A stretch of 64,000 bases of DNA from Flavobacterium gelatinilyticum (GCF_027111295.1 NZ_CP114287.1:3038001-3102000); one strand, 5' to 3'; counted from the stretch's first letter, positions 51,514 to 61,050 are shown. The notes: generated by a model from the letters alone, not told the origin. Numbers and translations: made by a program.

Positions 51514-52434
51514 ATGAAAACAACAAAACTAATTCTGGCTTCGGTCTTTGCCATACTTGCTTTTACAGGTTGCAGCAACGACGATTCGGAACAAGAAAAA
51601 GCAATTCCGACGATTGACAAAATCGAATTGGGGCTTGGTAATAATGAAACCGCAACTATTGGTGCAGATTTTCATTTTAATGCCGAAATCACTGCAGCCG
51701 ACAAAATAAAAGATGTACAGGTGAAAATTGTACAAAAAAGCACAGAAACATATTCAAAACCTTGGTCTCACGAAATTACGTGGACGCAATATGTCGATGC
51801 TAAAAACGCAACGGTTCACAAACATTTTGACATTCCCGAAGATGCTGCAGAAGGAAAATACGATTTCATTATTATCGTAAACGACCAGAACGGAACCAAG
51901 CTGGAGGTAAAGAAAAACCTAACGATTTACAAACTCGAAAATATTCCTGTAAACCCTGTTGTTTCGGTCTTTACGGTTTTTATCAACGATGCTTTTATGT
52001 ACAGAAAAGGAAAATTTCCTGATGCTGATGCGAAGTACAAAAACAATGATATTTTCAGTTCACAAGTTACGCTCGAAGGTGTAAAAGGAGACGGAATTAT
52101 GTACCTGCTTTTGATTAATAAAAATGCGAAACACAATCCTGAAAGTGTCGACCAAATTGATTTTAACAAAGTGATTGTTTATGATGTTTTCGAACATAAA
52201 AATATGGCAGATGCCGGACAGTTTTCTAACATTCCCTGGGATGGTACAAAGTTTTTAAGAGAAACTCCAAAGCTTACAATTGGCGCTGCAAAAGATAATA
52301 ATGTTCCTGTTCAGCAAGATTTAATCGCTAACAAATCCTGGGCAGCCGGCGATTATACTTTTCTGGTTTTGTATAAAAACACAACATACAATATCAATTT
52401 TTCTCAGTCAGTTGATCTTCCGTTTTCTCTTTAA
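51514..52434 (+). CDS. DUF4625 lipoprotein, first copy
   Basis: 306 residues with a lipoprotein signal (ILAFTGCSND, lipobox Cys20). Residues about 30-140 form a DUF4625-type immunoglobulin-like domain (ATIGADFHFNAEITAADKIKDV, then HKHFDIPEDAAEGKYDFIIIVND), followed by a second domain (about 145-306) with no family I can name. Histidines such as SHEITW and HKHFDI may bind metal. Start at 51514 because the ATG eight codons upstream only adds a polar tail before the signal. It is 15 bp from the second copy. Confidence 0.8.
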   Translation: MKTTKLILASVFAILAFTGCSNDDSEQEKAIPTIDKIELGLGNNETATIGADFHFNAEITAADKIKDVQVKIVQKSTETYSKPWSHEITWTQYVDAKNATVHKHFDIPEDAAEGKYDFIIIVNDQNGTKLEVKKNLTIYKLENIPVNPVVSVFTVFINDAFMYRKGKFPDADAKYKNNDIFSSQVTLEGVKGDGIMYLLLINKNAKHNPESVDQIDFNKVIVYDVFEHKNMADAGQFSNIPWDGTKFLRETPKLTIGAAKDNNVPVQQDLIANKSWAAGDYTFLVLYKNTTYNINFSQSVDLPFSL

Positions 52435-52449
52435 TTAAAATCAAAAAAA

Positions 52450-52920
52450 ATGAAAAAGATAAAGTTTCTATTAGGCATTTTGGCTCTTGCTTTTATTTCT
52501 TCCTGCTCCAGCGATAATGCAGAAATCGATACTGAATATCCTGTAATTGATATAACGGGGGCAAACGCTTTTCCAATTCAGTGCAGTACAATCGAGCGCG
52601 GTCAAACTATCACTTTTAAAGCCGCTTTTAATGACAATGTGGCTTTGGGTTCTTACAGCCTTGATATTCATCACAATTTCGATCATCATACGCATAGCAC
52701 GGAAGTAACAACCTGCGAAACTGAAGCGGTAAAAAAACCGGTAAAACCAATGCTTTTCATCAACAATTATACTATTCCTGATGGTGTAAAAAGTTATGAA
52801 GCAACAGCACAAATTTCAATTCCTGCCGATGTTGATCCCGGAGATTATCATTTTATGATCAGACTTACGGATAAAGAAGGCTGGCAGACGCTGAAAGGTT
52901 TAAGTATTAAAATTTTATAA
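52450..52920 (+). CDS. DUF4625 lipoprotein, second copy
   Basis: 156 residues with a lipoprotein signal (ALAFISSCSSD, lipobox Cys19) and one DUF4625 domain. A striking histidine cluster, LDIHHNFDHHTHSTEV, followed by a Cys in TTCETE, points to binding of a transition metal such as zinc. It shares the domain and gene order with the first copy and precedes the TonB receptor by 12 bp, so it probably hands metal to the receptor. Confidence 0.82.
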   Translation: MKKIKFLLGILALAFISSCSSDNAEIDTEYPVIDITGANAFPIQCSTIERGQTITFKAAFNDNVALGSYSLDIHHNFDHHTHSTEVTTCETEAVKKPVKPMLFINNYTIPDGVKSYEATAQISIPADVDPGDYHFMIRLTDKEGWQTLKGLSIKIL

Positions 52921-52932
52921 TATCAGAATTTA

Positions 52933-55137
52933 ATGAAGAATGCCCAATCCATTTTTTGGAAATATTGTTTTTTACCCGTCAGTTTATTGTTTTCGGCAGA
53001 AGTTGTTTCTCAAAATCAGCCTTCAGAAAAAAAGCCTGAAATTAAAGAACTCAACGAAGTTATTGTCAACGGAAATGCTATTGAAAAACGCAAAAAAGAA
53101 GAATCGCTGAATGTTGAAACTGTAAACAGCAGTTTTATTCAGCGCAATCTGGGCGGAAGCTTGATGCAGTCTTTACAACGATTACCCGGAGTTAAGACTA
53201 TTTCTATTGGTTCCGGAGGTTCAAAACCGCTTATTCGTGGTTTGAGTTTTAATCAGGTAATTGTGGTTGAAAACGGTTTGAAACACGAAGGCCAGCAATG
53301 GGGCGCCGATCACGGTTTAGAAATCGATCAATATGCTGTAAACCGGGTAGAAATCATAAAAGGTCCTTCTTCGTTTATTTACGGATCTGACGCTGTGGGC
53401 GGTGCGGTAAATATTAAACCGCTTCCTCTTCCATCCAAAAACACCTTTGGCGGAAGCGTTGACCTTACCGGAAAAAGCAATAACGCGCTGTTTGGAAGTT
53501 CTATTAATTTATATGGAAGAAATCAAAACTGGTTTTTCGATTCTCGCGTAACCACTATGGATTACGGCGATTATCGTGTTCCGACTGATGTCGTTCATGT
53601 CTACAGTTATGCGGTTCCGTTATACAAAAATCATTTGCGAAATACAGCTGGACGTGAACTCGATTTTCATTTGAGTACGGGGTATTCTGGAGAAAAATTG
53701 AAGTCGGTTTTTTATTTCAGCAACGTTCATACAAAAAGCGGATTTTTCGCGAATGCGCACGGACTCGAACCGAGAAATGTCGATATCGAATTGCACGACA
53801 AATCGAGCCGGGATATTTTGATGCCGTATCAACAGGTTAACCATTTGAAATTGAGCAATACGACTTCTTTTAATTGGGGAAATCATGCTTTTGAAACGCA
53901 GATTGGTTTTCAGAAAAACTTTAGAAGAGAATGGAGTCATTACGTCAATCACGGTTATATGCCACCGATTTATCCAGATGATATGTACGCACCTCAGGAT
54001 TTGGAACGTCAATATAATAAAGACGTTTGGTCATTTTCTGCAAAAGATGAATTTAGAATTAACGGGCATCAAATTACTATTGGAACTAATGTCGTGGCAC
54101 AAGAAAATGCGATTGGCGGATGGAGTTTTTTGATTCCCGCTTTTTCGCAATTCAACGCGGGTTTGTTTGCTTATGATAAAATCGAACTAAACGAAAAATG
54201 GTTTCTGCATGGCGCGGTTCGTTACGATTATGGCAAAATCCAGATGAAATCGTATTATGATTGGTTTCAAAGTTCGGTTTCAGAAAATAATCAGACGCAG
54301 TTGGAATATTTACAGCGTTCTCAGGATTTGACTAAGAATTTTGACAGCTTTACATGGTCAGCCGGGGTAAATTACAATCCAGGAAATTTGACTTTGAAAG
54401 CCAATCTGGGTTCGAGTTTTAGAATGCCGATTGCGAAAGAACTGGCTTCAAACGGTGTGAATTATCATTATTTCAGATTCGAAAAAGGAAATCCAAATCT
54501 GGATGCCGAACGTTCATATCAGTTGGATTTAGGAATGGAATGGCAGCAGCAAAACTGGTCTTTTCAGCTGACTCCGTTTGTCAATTATTTTCCAAATTTT
54601 ATTTATCTGAATCCAACCTCGGCACACGACATGTATTACGGAGCCGGAAATCAGATTTTCGAATACGAACAAAGCAAAGTATTTCGTTACGGCGCTGAAT
54701 TTCAGACTCGGTATTATTTCGTGAAATCGTTAAGCGCAGAAATTGGTGCCGAATATCTGTATTCAGAACAAAAATCTGGAAGCAAAAAAGGATATACGCT
54801 TCCGTTCTCGCCGCCGCCTTCTGTTTTGTTTGGATTGAATTATGAACCGCAAATCCGTTTTTTAAAAGATTCTTATTTCTCTGTTGATTATCGTCTTACA
54901 GGGAAACAGGACAATATCGTACCTCCTGAAAAGAAAACAGCCGAAAGTCATGTTTTCAATTTGTCTTTTGGAACAAAAATAAAAGCCGAAAAACAGGATA
55001 TCAGCATCAGCGTTCAAATTCAAAATTTATTTAATACGAAATATTTAAATCACACCAGCTTTTACCGACTTATCGAACTTCCGGAAGCCGGACGGAATAT
55101 TATTGTATCGATGAAAATTCCGTTTTCATTTCGATAA
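52933..55137 (+). CDS. TonB-dependent receptor for a transition metal (zinc or copper type)
   Basis: 734 residues with a signal peptide (cleavage near VVSQ, about residue 26), no carboxypeptidase-like domain, a short N-terminal TonB-box region (ELNEVIVNG), a plug (LMQSLQRLPGVKTI, IRGLSFNQVIVVENGLKHEGQQWGADHGLEID, quoted in part) and a barrel ending in SMKIPFSFR. The plug segment EGQQWGADHG and extracellular histidines (FANAHGLEP, HYVNHGYMPP) fit metal receptors such as ZnuD rather than siderophore receptors. Flanked by His-rich lipoproteins on both sides. Confidence 0.82.
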   Translation: MKNAQSIFWKYCFLPVSLLFSAEVVSQNQPSEKKPEIKELNEVIVNGNAIEKRKKEESLNVETVNSSFIQRNLGGSLMQSLQRLPGVKTISIGSGGSKPLIRGLSFNQVIVVENGLKHEGQQWGADHGLEIDQYAVNRVEIIKGPSSFIYGSDAVGGAVNIKPLPLPSKNTFGGSVDLTGKSNNALFGSSINLYGRNQNWFFDSRVTTMDYGDYRVPTDVVHVYSYAVPLYKNHLRNTAGRELDFHLSTGYSGEKLKSVFYFSNVHTKSGFFANAHGLEPRNVDIELHDKSSRDILMPYQQVNHLKLSNTTSFNWGNHAFETQIGFQKNFRREWSHYVNHGYMPPIYPDDMYAPQDLERQYNKDVWSFSAKDEFRINGHQITIGTNVVAQENAIGGWSFLIPAFSQFNAGLFAYDKIELNEKWFLHGAVRYDYGKIQMKSYYDWFQSSVSENNQTQLEYLQRSQDLTKNFDSFTWSAGVNYNPGNLTLKANLGSSFRMPIAKELASNGVNYHYFRFEKGNPNLDAERSYQLDLGMEWQQQNWSFQLTPFVNYFPNFIYLNPTSAHDMYYGAGNQIFEYEQSKVFRYGAEFQTRYYFVKSLSAEIGAEYLYSEQKSGSKKGYTLPFSPPPSVLFGLNYEPQIRFLKDSYFSVDYRLTGKQDNIVPPEKKTAESHVFNLSFGTKIKAEKQDISISVQIQNLFNTKYLNHTSFYRLIELPEAGRNIIVSMKIPFSFR

Positions 55138-55188
55138 ATCCGGCTGATCAAAACCTAAATTATTTATACATTTAAAACCTTCATTGCA

Positions 55189-56418
55189 ATGAAAAACAAA
55201 TTTTACAAACTGCTTTTTTTATTCTCATTGTCCCTTTTTGCCGTTTCGTGCAGCAGTGACGATGATAATCATGACGACCACGATCATGACCACGACCACG
55301 AAGCTTCGGGCGAACATACTTTTGTCAGGATTTTACTTTCTGATGAAAAAACAGCGGAGTTAACGCTTTTTGATCCGCATGAAGATAAAATCAATTCTTT
55401 TACCGCTAAATTCCCTAAGGCTTCTTTGTACACAACAGAATCCGGGCGTTTTGCCGGAATTGTTCACAGAGACAATAATTTCGTAGAAACATTCGACAGT
55501 GGTCTTGAAATGCACGGCGATCACGTTGATGTTGACGATGTTGCTAAATTTGGTACTTTAACCGGAAGCGGTTTAAAACCAACACATTTTAAAAGTAAAA
55601 TTGGCGAAATCCTGACTTTTAATGACGGAGACGGAACACTTTCTGTTGGTAAAGAAGCAGATGTACACAAAGCCGGAGCAACATTCAAAACCATAAATGC
55701 TGGTTTATTGGCGCATCACGGTGCCATGGCAACATTTACAAACGGTACTTATGCCATTACTGAAAAAGACAATTCGGTTACGGGAACGCTTCCTGAAAAA
55801 GTAAAAATCATTGATAATACCGGAAAAACACTTTTTGATGCTAAAATTGCTACAAAAGGAATTCACGGAAATGCTTCAGATGGAGTTTATGCTGTTTTTG
55901 GTTCTGCAAGCGGAGTTTTGGTTGTAGAAAGCAACGGAAACCAAAAATTGATCGATCATCCGGCAGATTTTGATGCTGCCTGGTTTGGAACTATTTTAGA
56001 AACGGCTTCTGCTGGAAAATTTATTGGGTTTACTGCTGCAAAAGGTGCTTATTTAATTGATGTTGTGGCCAATACTGTAAAACCAATTATCGCCAACACA
56101 ACAATTATGCAATGTAAAGTAAGTTACGATCATAAAAAACTGGCTGTTTTATTGCATTCTGGAGATTTAAAAATCTTCAACATTAACAGTCTTCAGGTTG
56201 AAAAAGAAACTAAAGCGACCACAGAAACTGCTTCAGATGCGGCATTAAAACCTCAAATGGCAGTAACAGATCGTTTTGCTTACATTACTTCGCCATCAAC
56301 TGGAGAATTATTACAAGTAAATCTTGAAACATTGGCGGTTAAGAAAACAAAAGTTTCAGGAACGCCTTATATGATTACGATTTTGGGTTATGAAAACAGT
56401 GAAACGCACAATCACTAA
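55189..56418 (+). CDS. His-rich AztD-like metallochaperone lipoprotein
   Basis: 409 residues with a lipoprotein signal (SLFAVSCSSDD, lipobox Cys21), then a mobile His/Asp tail (HDDHDHDHDHE) and a beta-propeller with the repeated pattern FVRILLSDEKTAELTLFD and a conserved MHGDHVDVDD. Layout and the HGDH motif match AztD, the periplasmic zinc chaperone of Paracoccus that feeds an ABC importer. No ABC importer is seen here, so it may instead serve the TonB receptor. Metal identity (zinc) is inferred from family and His content. It is the last gene of the operon. Confidence 0.72.
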   Translation: MKNKFYKLLFLFSLSLFAVSCSSDDDNHDDHDHDHDHEASGEHTFVRILLSDEKTAELTLFDPHEDKINSFTAKFPKASLYTTESGRFAGIVHRDNNFVETFDSGLEMHGDHVDVDDVAKFGTLTGSGLKPTHFKSKIGEILTFNDGDGTLSVGKEADVHKAGATFKTINAGLLAHHGAMATFTNGTYAITEKDNSVTGTLPEKVKIIDNTGKTLFDAKIATKGIHGNASDGVYAVFGSASGVLVVESNGNQKLIDHPADFDAAWFGTILETASAGKFIGFTAAKGAYLIDVVANTVKPIIANTTIMQCKVSYDHKKLAVLLHSGDLKIFNINSLQVEKETKATTETASDAALKPQMAVTDRFAYITSPSTGELLQVNLETLAVKKTKVSGTPYMITILGYENSETHNH

Positions 56419-56442
56419 TTAATCATCGAGAAAATAAAATTC

Positions 56443-56474
56443 AAAAGTGGTACTCTAATCGAGTACCGCTTTTA
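56443..56474 (+). terminator. Terminator of the metal locus
   Basis: AAAAGTGGTACTC (56443-56455) pairs with 56461-56473 with one G-U pair, and is followed by a T-rich tail. Confidence 0.85.
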
Positions 56475-56582
56475 TTTTGGATAAAGCGGCTATGTTTGTT
56501 CAAACTAATCAAATGCCTTTTTCAGATTTCTATAATCTATGTTCCTATGTGTTAAAAAAACTAAGCCCAACTTAATTCCAAT

Positions 56583-56616
56583 AAAAAAGGCTTGACCAGC
56601 AAGTCAAACCTTTTTT
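56583..56616 (-). terminator. Terminator of trxA
   Basis: A stem of A-run plus GGCTTGAC against GTCAAACC plus T-run; the T-run for the minus strand is the left A-run. It probably works in both directions. Confidence 0.8.
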
Positions 56617-56639
56617 AAATATAAATCATAATCTTACGA

Positions 56640-56957
56640 TTACAACAAAGCGTCTAAGCTGTCAGCGTAGGTTTGTTTTGGAGCAACTCCTACTTGTTTA
56701 CCTACTACTTCACCGTTATGGAAAACCAAAACAGTTGGTATGTTACGCACACCATATTTAGCAGCGAATTCCTGGTTAGCATCTACATCTACTTTACCAA
56801 CAACTACTTTTCCTGCATATTCTTCGCTTAATTGGTCGATGATTGGACCAACCATTCTACAAGGACCGCACCATGCTGCCCAAAAATCTACCATTACCGG
56901 TTTATCTGATTTTAAAACTACTTCATCAAAAGTAGCATCTGTTATTGCTAATGCCAT
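56640..56957 (-). CDS. trxA: Thioredoxin
   Basis: 105 residues, cytoplasmic thioredoxin fold with the active site WCGPC (Cys30, Cys33), the cis-proline segment in RNIPTVLVF and the buried aspartate in VMVDFWA. Reduces protein disulphides with thioredoxin reductase. A single-gene unit; a TAACTTTA element just upstream differs by one base from the -7 consensus. Confidence 0.95.
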   Translation of the reverse strand: MALAITDATFDEVVLKSDKPVMVDFWAAWCGPCRMVGPIIDQLSEEYAGKVVVGKVDVDANQEFAAKYGVRNIPTVLVFHNGEVVGKQVGVAPKQTYADSLDALL

Positions 56958-57208
56958 AATAATTTTCTTTAAAGTTATTCAGCTTTTGTCTCGGGGACAA
57001 TCATTTTTCAAAACTGAAGTACAAAGTTAAAAATTAAAAACAAAACCTGCACCATCTGTAAATTAGTTTTGGTTATAAAAGTATTATAAATACTTATATC
57101 ATAACTCCAATATGTCCTAACATAAAAAGCCTATAAACATGTAAATCAAAACCTTAAGCAAAGTTATTTTTTTATAGTACCTTTAATACATTGGAAATTT
57201 GATATTAA

Positions 57209-59674
57209 ATGACGCAAACTTTACTCCAGATAAAAACCTTTCTTGCATCTGAGCGTTTTAAAAAATATGCAAAACGTTCAGCCTATGCTGTTTTAGGATT
57301 AATCACCCTTTTATTACTTGCCTGTGGCGGATTGTCGGTTTATTTTAATCAGAATAAAAAGGAAATCGTTGCCAAAATGAACCAGAAAATCAATGAAAAT
57401 ATAAACGGAAAGTTTAGTATTGGCGATTTTCATTATAAGTTTCTTACCGGTTTCCCAAATTTTACCCTGGCTTTAAAAGATGTAGAAATCAGGGATAATC
57501 AGTGGACTATTCACAAACATACTTTACTGAAAGCAAAAGAAATCGAAGCCCGGCTGAACATTTGGAGTTTATTGCAAAACGAAATCAACATTCATAAAAT
57601 CCTGATAAACGATGCCGCGATTTATATTTATAAAGCCGAAAACGGATATTCGAATGTAAATATCTTTAAAGCCAAAAAGAAAAAAACTAAAGAGGCAAAA
57701 AATCGCGAAACAACAGTTGATGATGTAAACCTCAGCAATGTACAGGTTACAATCGACAATCAGCTCGGGCATAAATTGTTTGATTTTGAAGTGGCAAATC
57801 TGCAGTCAAAAGTAGATTATGAAGATCATAACTGGCGGACGAATCTGTATTTGAAAACCAAAATTAACAGTCTGGCTTTTAATACCGTTCACGGAAGTTT
57901 TGCTAAAAGCAGAGAACTCGAAGGCCGTTTTGATATTTCGTATGCCGAAGAAAATCACATTATAAATGTTGAAACCCGAAAATTAAAAATTGGCCGGGAC
58001 CTGTTTGATATCAAAGCTTTTTTTAATGTAGGGAAAAACAATTCGCTTTTCGGGATTAATATTGCAACCCGAATTTTATGGCGAAATGCTTCCAGTCTTT
58101 TATCAGCCAATATTACATCCAAGCTTAACCAGTTTGATTTGAAAAAACCAATCGATGTAAACTGTGATATAAAAGGCGATCTAAATGTCGAAGGCGATCC
58201 TAAAATTGTGGTTCAGGCCATTATCAAAAACAACGAACTCACGATTCCCGACGGTTTGTTTACCAATTGTAATTTCAAAGGAATTTTTACCAATAATTTT
58301 AAACCCCAAAATGGATTCAACGATCCCAACTCGGCTATTATCCTAACTCATTTTAAAGCCGATTACGAAAATATACCGCTTACGATTCCGCAGGCCGTTA
58401 TCAGTAATTTAGAAAAACCGCTTGCCACCGGAATCATAAATGCCGATTTTGATATTTCGAAACTCAACGGAATGATGAACGAAAAACTGCTTCATTTTGA
58501 AAGCGGTCACGCACGCGCCAGCCTAAAATTTCAGTTTGATATTGTCGATTTGTACATCAATAAACCCCGCGTAATAGGCGATATAGATATTGAGAAAGCC
58601 ACTTTTGATTATGTACCGAAAAACGTGCGTGCCGAAAATACCGATGTAAAACTTTCCTTTACAGAACAGGCGCTTTACATCAAAAAAATCGCTTATAAAC
58701 ACAAGAAAAACATTATTCAGATTGATGGTCGAATCGATAATTTTCTAAATCTCTATTACGACGCGCCCGAAAAAATGGTCGTAAACTGGAACATTTACTG
58801 TCCGAATATCGATGTGAAACAATTTCTAGGGATACTAAAAAACAATCAAAAACAAAAAACAACGCAGAAAAAACAGACTCAAAAAAGCGTTAATTTCTCC
58901 AATCAGTTAAAGTCGGTTATAGACAAATGTACCGCCGTTATTAACCTCAAAGCCGATAAAATAAATTACGGAAACCTGACTGCCGTTAATACCCGCGCCC
59001 AACTGCAAATGCTGAATTCTAAACTACTGCTCAAAAACGGAAATCTGCAGACATCCGGCGGTTCTATTGCTTTTAGCGGTTTTATTGAACCCAGCGGAAA
59101 TCATTACGTTTTCAGTTCGATGGCGCAGGTAAACCGTGTAGATATTGCAAGTTTTTTAAAGTCATTTAACAATTTCGGAATCAAATCCTTCAGTCCCAAA
59201 AACATTCACGGAAAACTCAGCAGCAATGCCAACGTTACGGGATTAATGAGCAGCAAAGGCGATTTGATTGTTAACTCCATGAAAGGAAAACTAAAATTTA
59301 AAGTCACTCAGGGCGCTCTGCGTCATTTTGAACCTATAGAAAAAGTGGGCAAACTGGCTTTTCCGCTTCGCGATGTCGAGAATATTACTTTCAGCGATTT
59401 ATCAGGCGATCTCAACCTTCGAGGCGAACAAATCGACGTAAAAAATCTAACCATAAGTTCCAGCGTACTAAACTTTGATATTAACGGAATTTACTCTTTC
59501 GGACGAGGTACAAATCTCGCGCTGACCATCCCGCTAAGAAATTCCAAAAACGACACCCAACTCACCCAAGCCGAACGTGAGGCCGTTCGCGATCGCGGTA
59601 TTGTCCTGCATTTACTGGCGGTTGATGATAATGGAAAGATGAAGATTAAGTGGGGAAAGAAGAAGGGAAAGTAG
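57209..59674 (+). CDS. AsmA-like inner-membrane protein
   Basis: 821 residues: a single N-terminal membrane anchor (YAVLGLITLLLLACGGLSVYF, about residues 26-46), followed by a long beta-rich periplasmic region with AsmA/TamB-type features (NINGKFSIGDFHYKFLTGFPNFTLALKDVEI, quoted in part as FSIGDFHYKFL) and a C-terminal AsmA_2-like segment (MKGKLKFKVTQGALRHFEPI, then LTIPLRNS). Proteins of this group are thought to move phospholipids between membranes. No operon partner is apparent. Confidence 0.82.
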   Translation: MTQTLLQIKTFLASERFKKYAKRSAYAVLGLITLLLLACGGLSVYFNQNKKEIVAKMNQKINENINGKFSIGDFHYKFLTGFPNFTLALKDVEIRDNQWTIHKHTLLKAKEIEARLNIWSLLQNEINIHKILINDAAIYIYKAENGYSNVNIFKAKKKKTKEAKNRETTVDDVNLSNVQVTIDNQLGHKLFDFEVANLQSKVDYEDHNWRTNLYLKTKINSLAFNTVHGSFAKSRELEGRFDISYAEENHIINVETRKLKIGRDLFDIKAFFNVGKNNSLFGINIATRILWRNASSLLSANITSKLNQFDLKKPIDVNCDIKGDLNVEGDPKIVVQAIIKNNELTIPDGLFTNCNFKGIFTNNFKPQNGFNDPNSAIILTHFKADYENIPLTIPQAVISNLEKPLATGIINADFDISKLNGMMNEKLLHFESGHARASLKFQFDIVDLYINKPRVIGDIDIEKATFDYVPKNVRAENTDVKLSFTEQALYIKKIAYKHKKNIIQIDGRIDNFLNLYYDAPEKMVVNWNIYCPNIDVKQFLGILKNNQKQKTTQKKQTQKSVNFSNQLKSVIDKCTAVINLKADKINYGNLTAVNTRAQLQMLNSKLLLKNGNLQTSGGSIAFSGFIEPSGNHYVFSSMAQVNRVDIASFLKSFNNFGIKSFSPKNIHGKLSSNANVTGLMSSKGDLIVNSMKGKLKFKVTQGALRHFEPIEKVGKLAFPLRDVENITFSDLSGDLNLRGEQIDVKNLTISSSVLNFDINGIYSFGRGTNLALTIPLRNSKNDTQLTQAEREAVRDRGIVLHLLAVDDNGKMKIKWGKKKGK

Positions 59675-59778
59675 AAAAAAATTAATCCACAGAAAAAAAT
59701 AAGTAAATACACTTTCACAACTTCTTGTTTATTAATACTCTTGTCTTATATTATTTTCTCAAACCAAATATTTAAATA

Positions 59779-60546
59779 ATGCCACAAAATGATCGCCGTC
59801 TTTGGAGCAAAGAAGAATTAATTCTCGCTTTCAATTTATATTTAAAGATTTCTTTTGGAAAAACGCATTCTGGTAATCCAAAGATAATTGAACTAGCCAA
59901 TCTTATAAATAGAACCCCAGCTTCGGTTGTAATGAGATTGGGTAACTTTGCAAGCATCGATCCATTTCATATAAACAGAGGAATCAGCGGGTTAAAAAAT
60001 GGTATGAATCAGGTTCAGCCAATTTGGGATGAATTTTTCAATAATCAAGAGGAACTAATATTTTTGAGTGAAGAAATTCTTGCACAAAAGCAGCATACTT
60101 CAATCGAAAAAAAGTATGAGAACATCCTTTCTGATATAAAAAATTTGGAAGGAAAAGATGTTTATCGAACTGTAAAAACACGAGTAAATCAATCTGTTTT
60201 TAGAGAAATGATTTTATCCAACTATAATAGCAAATGTGCTATTTCAGGTATTGATCTTCCAGAACTTTTACTAGCAAGTCATATTATACCATGGTCACAG
60301 AATGAAGAACATCGTTTAAATCCTGAAAATGGAATTTGTTTATCTGCACTTTATGATAAAGGATTAGTTGGAATTAATTTGGATCACAAAATTATACTCT
60401 CTGATGCATTAAAAAAGAAGAGAGATAATGAATACTTTAACAAATATTTTTATCACCTTGAAAATCAACAGATAATTCGACCTCAAAAGTATCTACCAAA
60501 AAAAGAGTTTCTAGAACATCATTTAGATACCATTTTCAATAAATAA
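59779..60546 (+). CDS. HNH endonuclease-domain protein
   Basis: 255 residues. The C-terminal third carries the HNH_2-type site: KCAISGIDLPELLLASHIIPW (Cys153 and His168; quoted residues are one short of the limit here), then RLNPENGICLSALYDKGLVG with Asn184 and Asp193. The N-terminal 70 residues (WSKEELILAFNLYLKISFG...LINRTPASVVMRLGNFA) look like a helix-turn-helix-type DNA-binding region common in stand-alone HNH proteins of Bacteroidota. No methylase or other restriction partner is nearby. AT-rich codon use and repeats downstream suggest an acquired gene. Function (defence or other) is not shown. Confidence 0.85.
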   Translation: MPQNDRRLWSKEELILAFNLYLKISFGKTHSGNPKIIELANLINRTPASVVMRLGNFASIDPFHINRGISGLKNGMNQVQPIWDEFFNNQEELIFLSEEILAQKQHTSIEKKYENILSDIKNLEGKDVYRTVKTRVNQSVFREMILSNYNSKCAISGIDLPELLLASHIIPWSQNEEHRLNPENGICLSALYDKGLVGINLDHKIILSDALKKKRDNEYFNKYFYHLENQQIIRPQKYLPKKEFLEHHLDTIFNK

Positions 60547-60561
60547 ATTTACAAATGTAAA

Positions 60562-60639
60562 ACCCGCATGCTTTAGGTGTCCTACGCCTTCCAGAAAGCG
60601 TTGCAGTTGTTTCCAATACTGCCACCTTACCATACGGGT
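60562..60639. ncRNA. Candidate structured element, copy 1 of 2
   Basis: 78 bp bounded by ACCCG (60562-60566) and CGGGT (60635-60639). Inside, AGGTG can pair with CACCT, ACGC with GCGT, and GCAGT with ACTGC, giving a closing stem, an inner stem and two hairpins (a three-way junction). The copy at 60725-60800 keeps these pairings with compensatory changes. Which strand is transcribed is unknown. The gap of 504 bp holds no gene. Confidence 0.55.
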
Positions 60640-60724
60640 AATTTTTAATTCAAATTCCTTACTACTTAAATTAGCTTATTCAGCCAGCAGAATGCTATTA
60701 CTTAGATTCCGCTTTAGGATATAA

Positions 60725-60800
60725 GCCCGCAAGATTTAGCTGTTCTACGCCTTTCAGAGCGTTGCAGTTGTTTCCAATACCGCCAGCGCACCACACGGGC
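60725..60800. ncRNA. Candidate structured element, copy 2 of 2
   Basis: 76 bp bounded by GCCCG (60725-60729) and CGGGC (60796-60800). The A-T closing pair of copy 1 is G-C here, and inner GGTG/CACC becomes GCTG/CAGC, both pairing-preserving. GCAGT faces ACCGC, which pairs only as G-U on the minus-strand RNA, hinting that the minus strand is the functional one. The segment GTTGCAGTTGTTTCCAATAC is unchanged between copies. Confidence 0.55.
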
Positions 60801-61050
60801 AAGAAGTTGTTGTGTTTATATTCTGAAATTTTAGGACTCTGCAAAAGTACTAAAAGTTAAAAATACAGAAAAATATTCTTACAAATTACTTTGCTTGTTG
60901 CTGCGGAATTTCTAGTGCGATTTCTCCTTAAGTCGAAATGACAAACTGCGGATATTTTTTTTAAATAATTTCATAATGTTTCCTTAACTCGTTTGGCTTT
61001 TTACGCTAAAAAAAATAGCTTTGAGAAACAATCATTAAATTATAAACCGT

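Noticed and set aside
59779..60546. IscB-type or HEARO-associated nuclease
   Set aside because: The protein has an HNH site but no RuvC-like split domain and is only 255 residues; the nearby element does not resemble the known guide RNA layout.
60562..60800. Integron attC array
   Set aside because: The ends do not fit the RYYYAAC and GTTRRRY core sites, the fold is a three-way junction rather than one long hairpin, and no integrase or cassette genes are seen.
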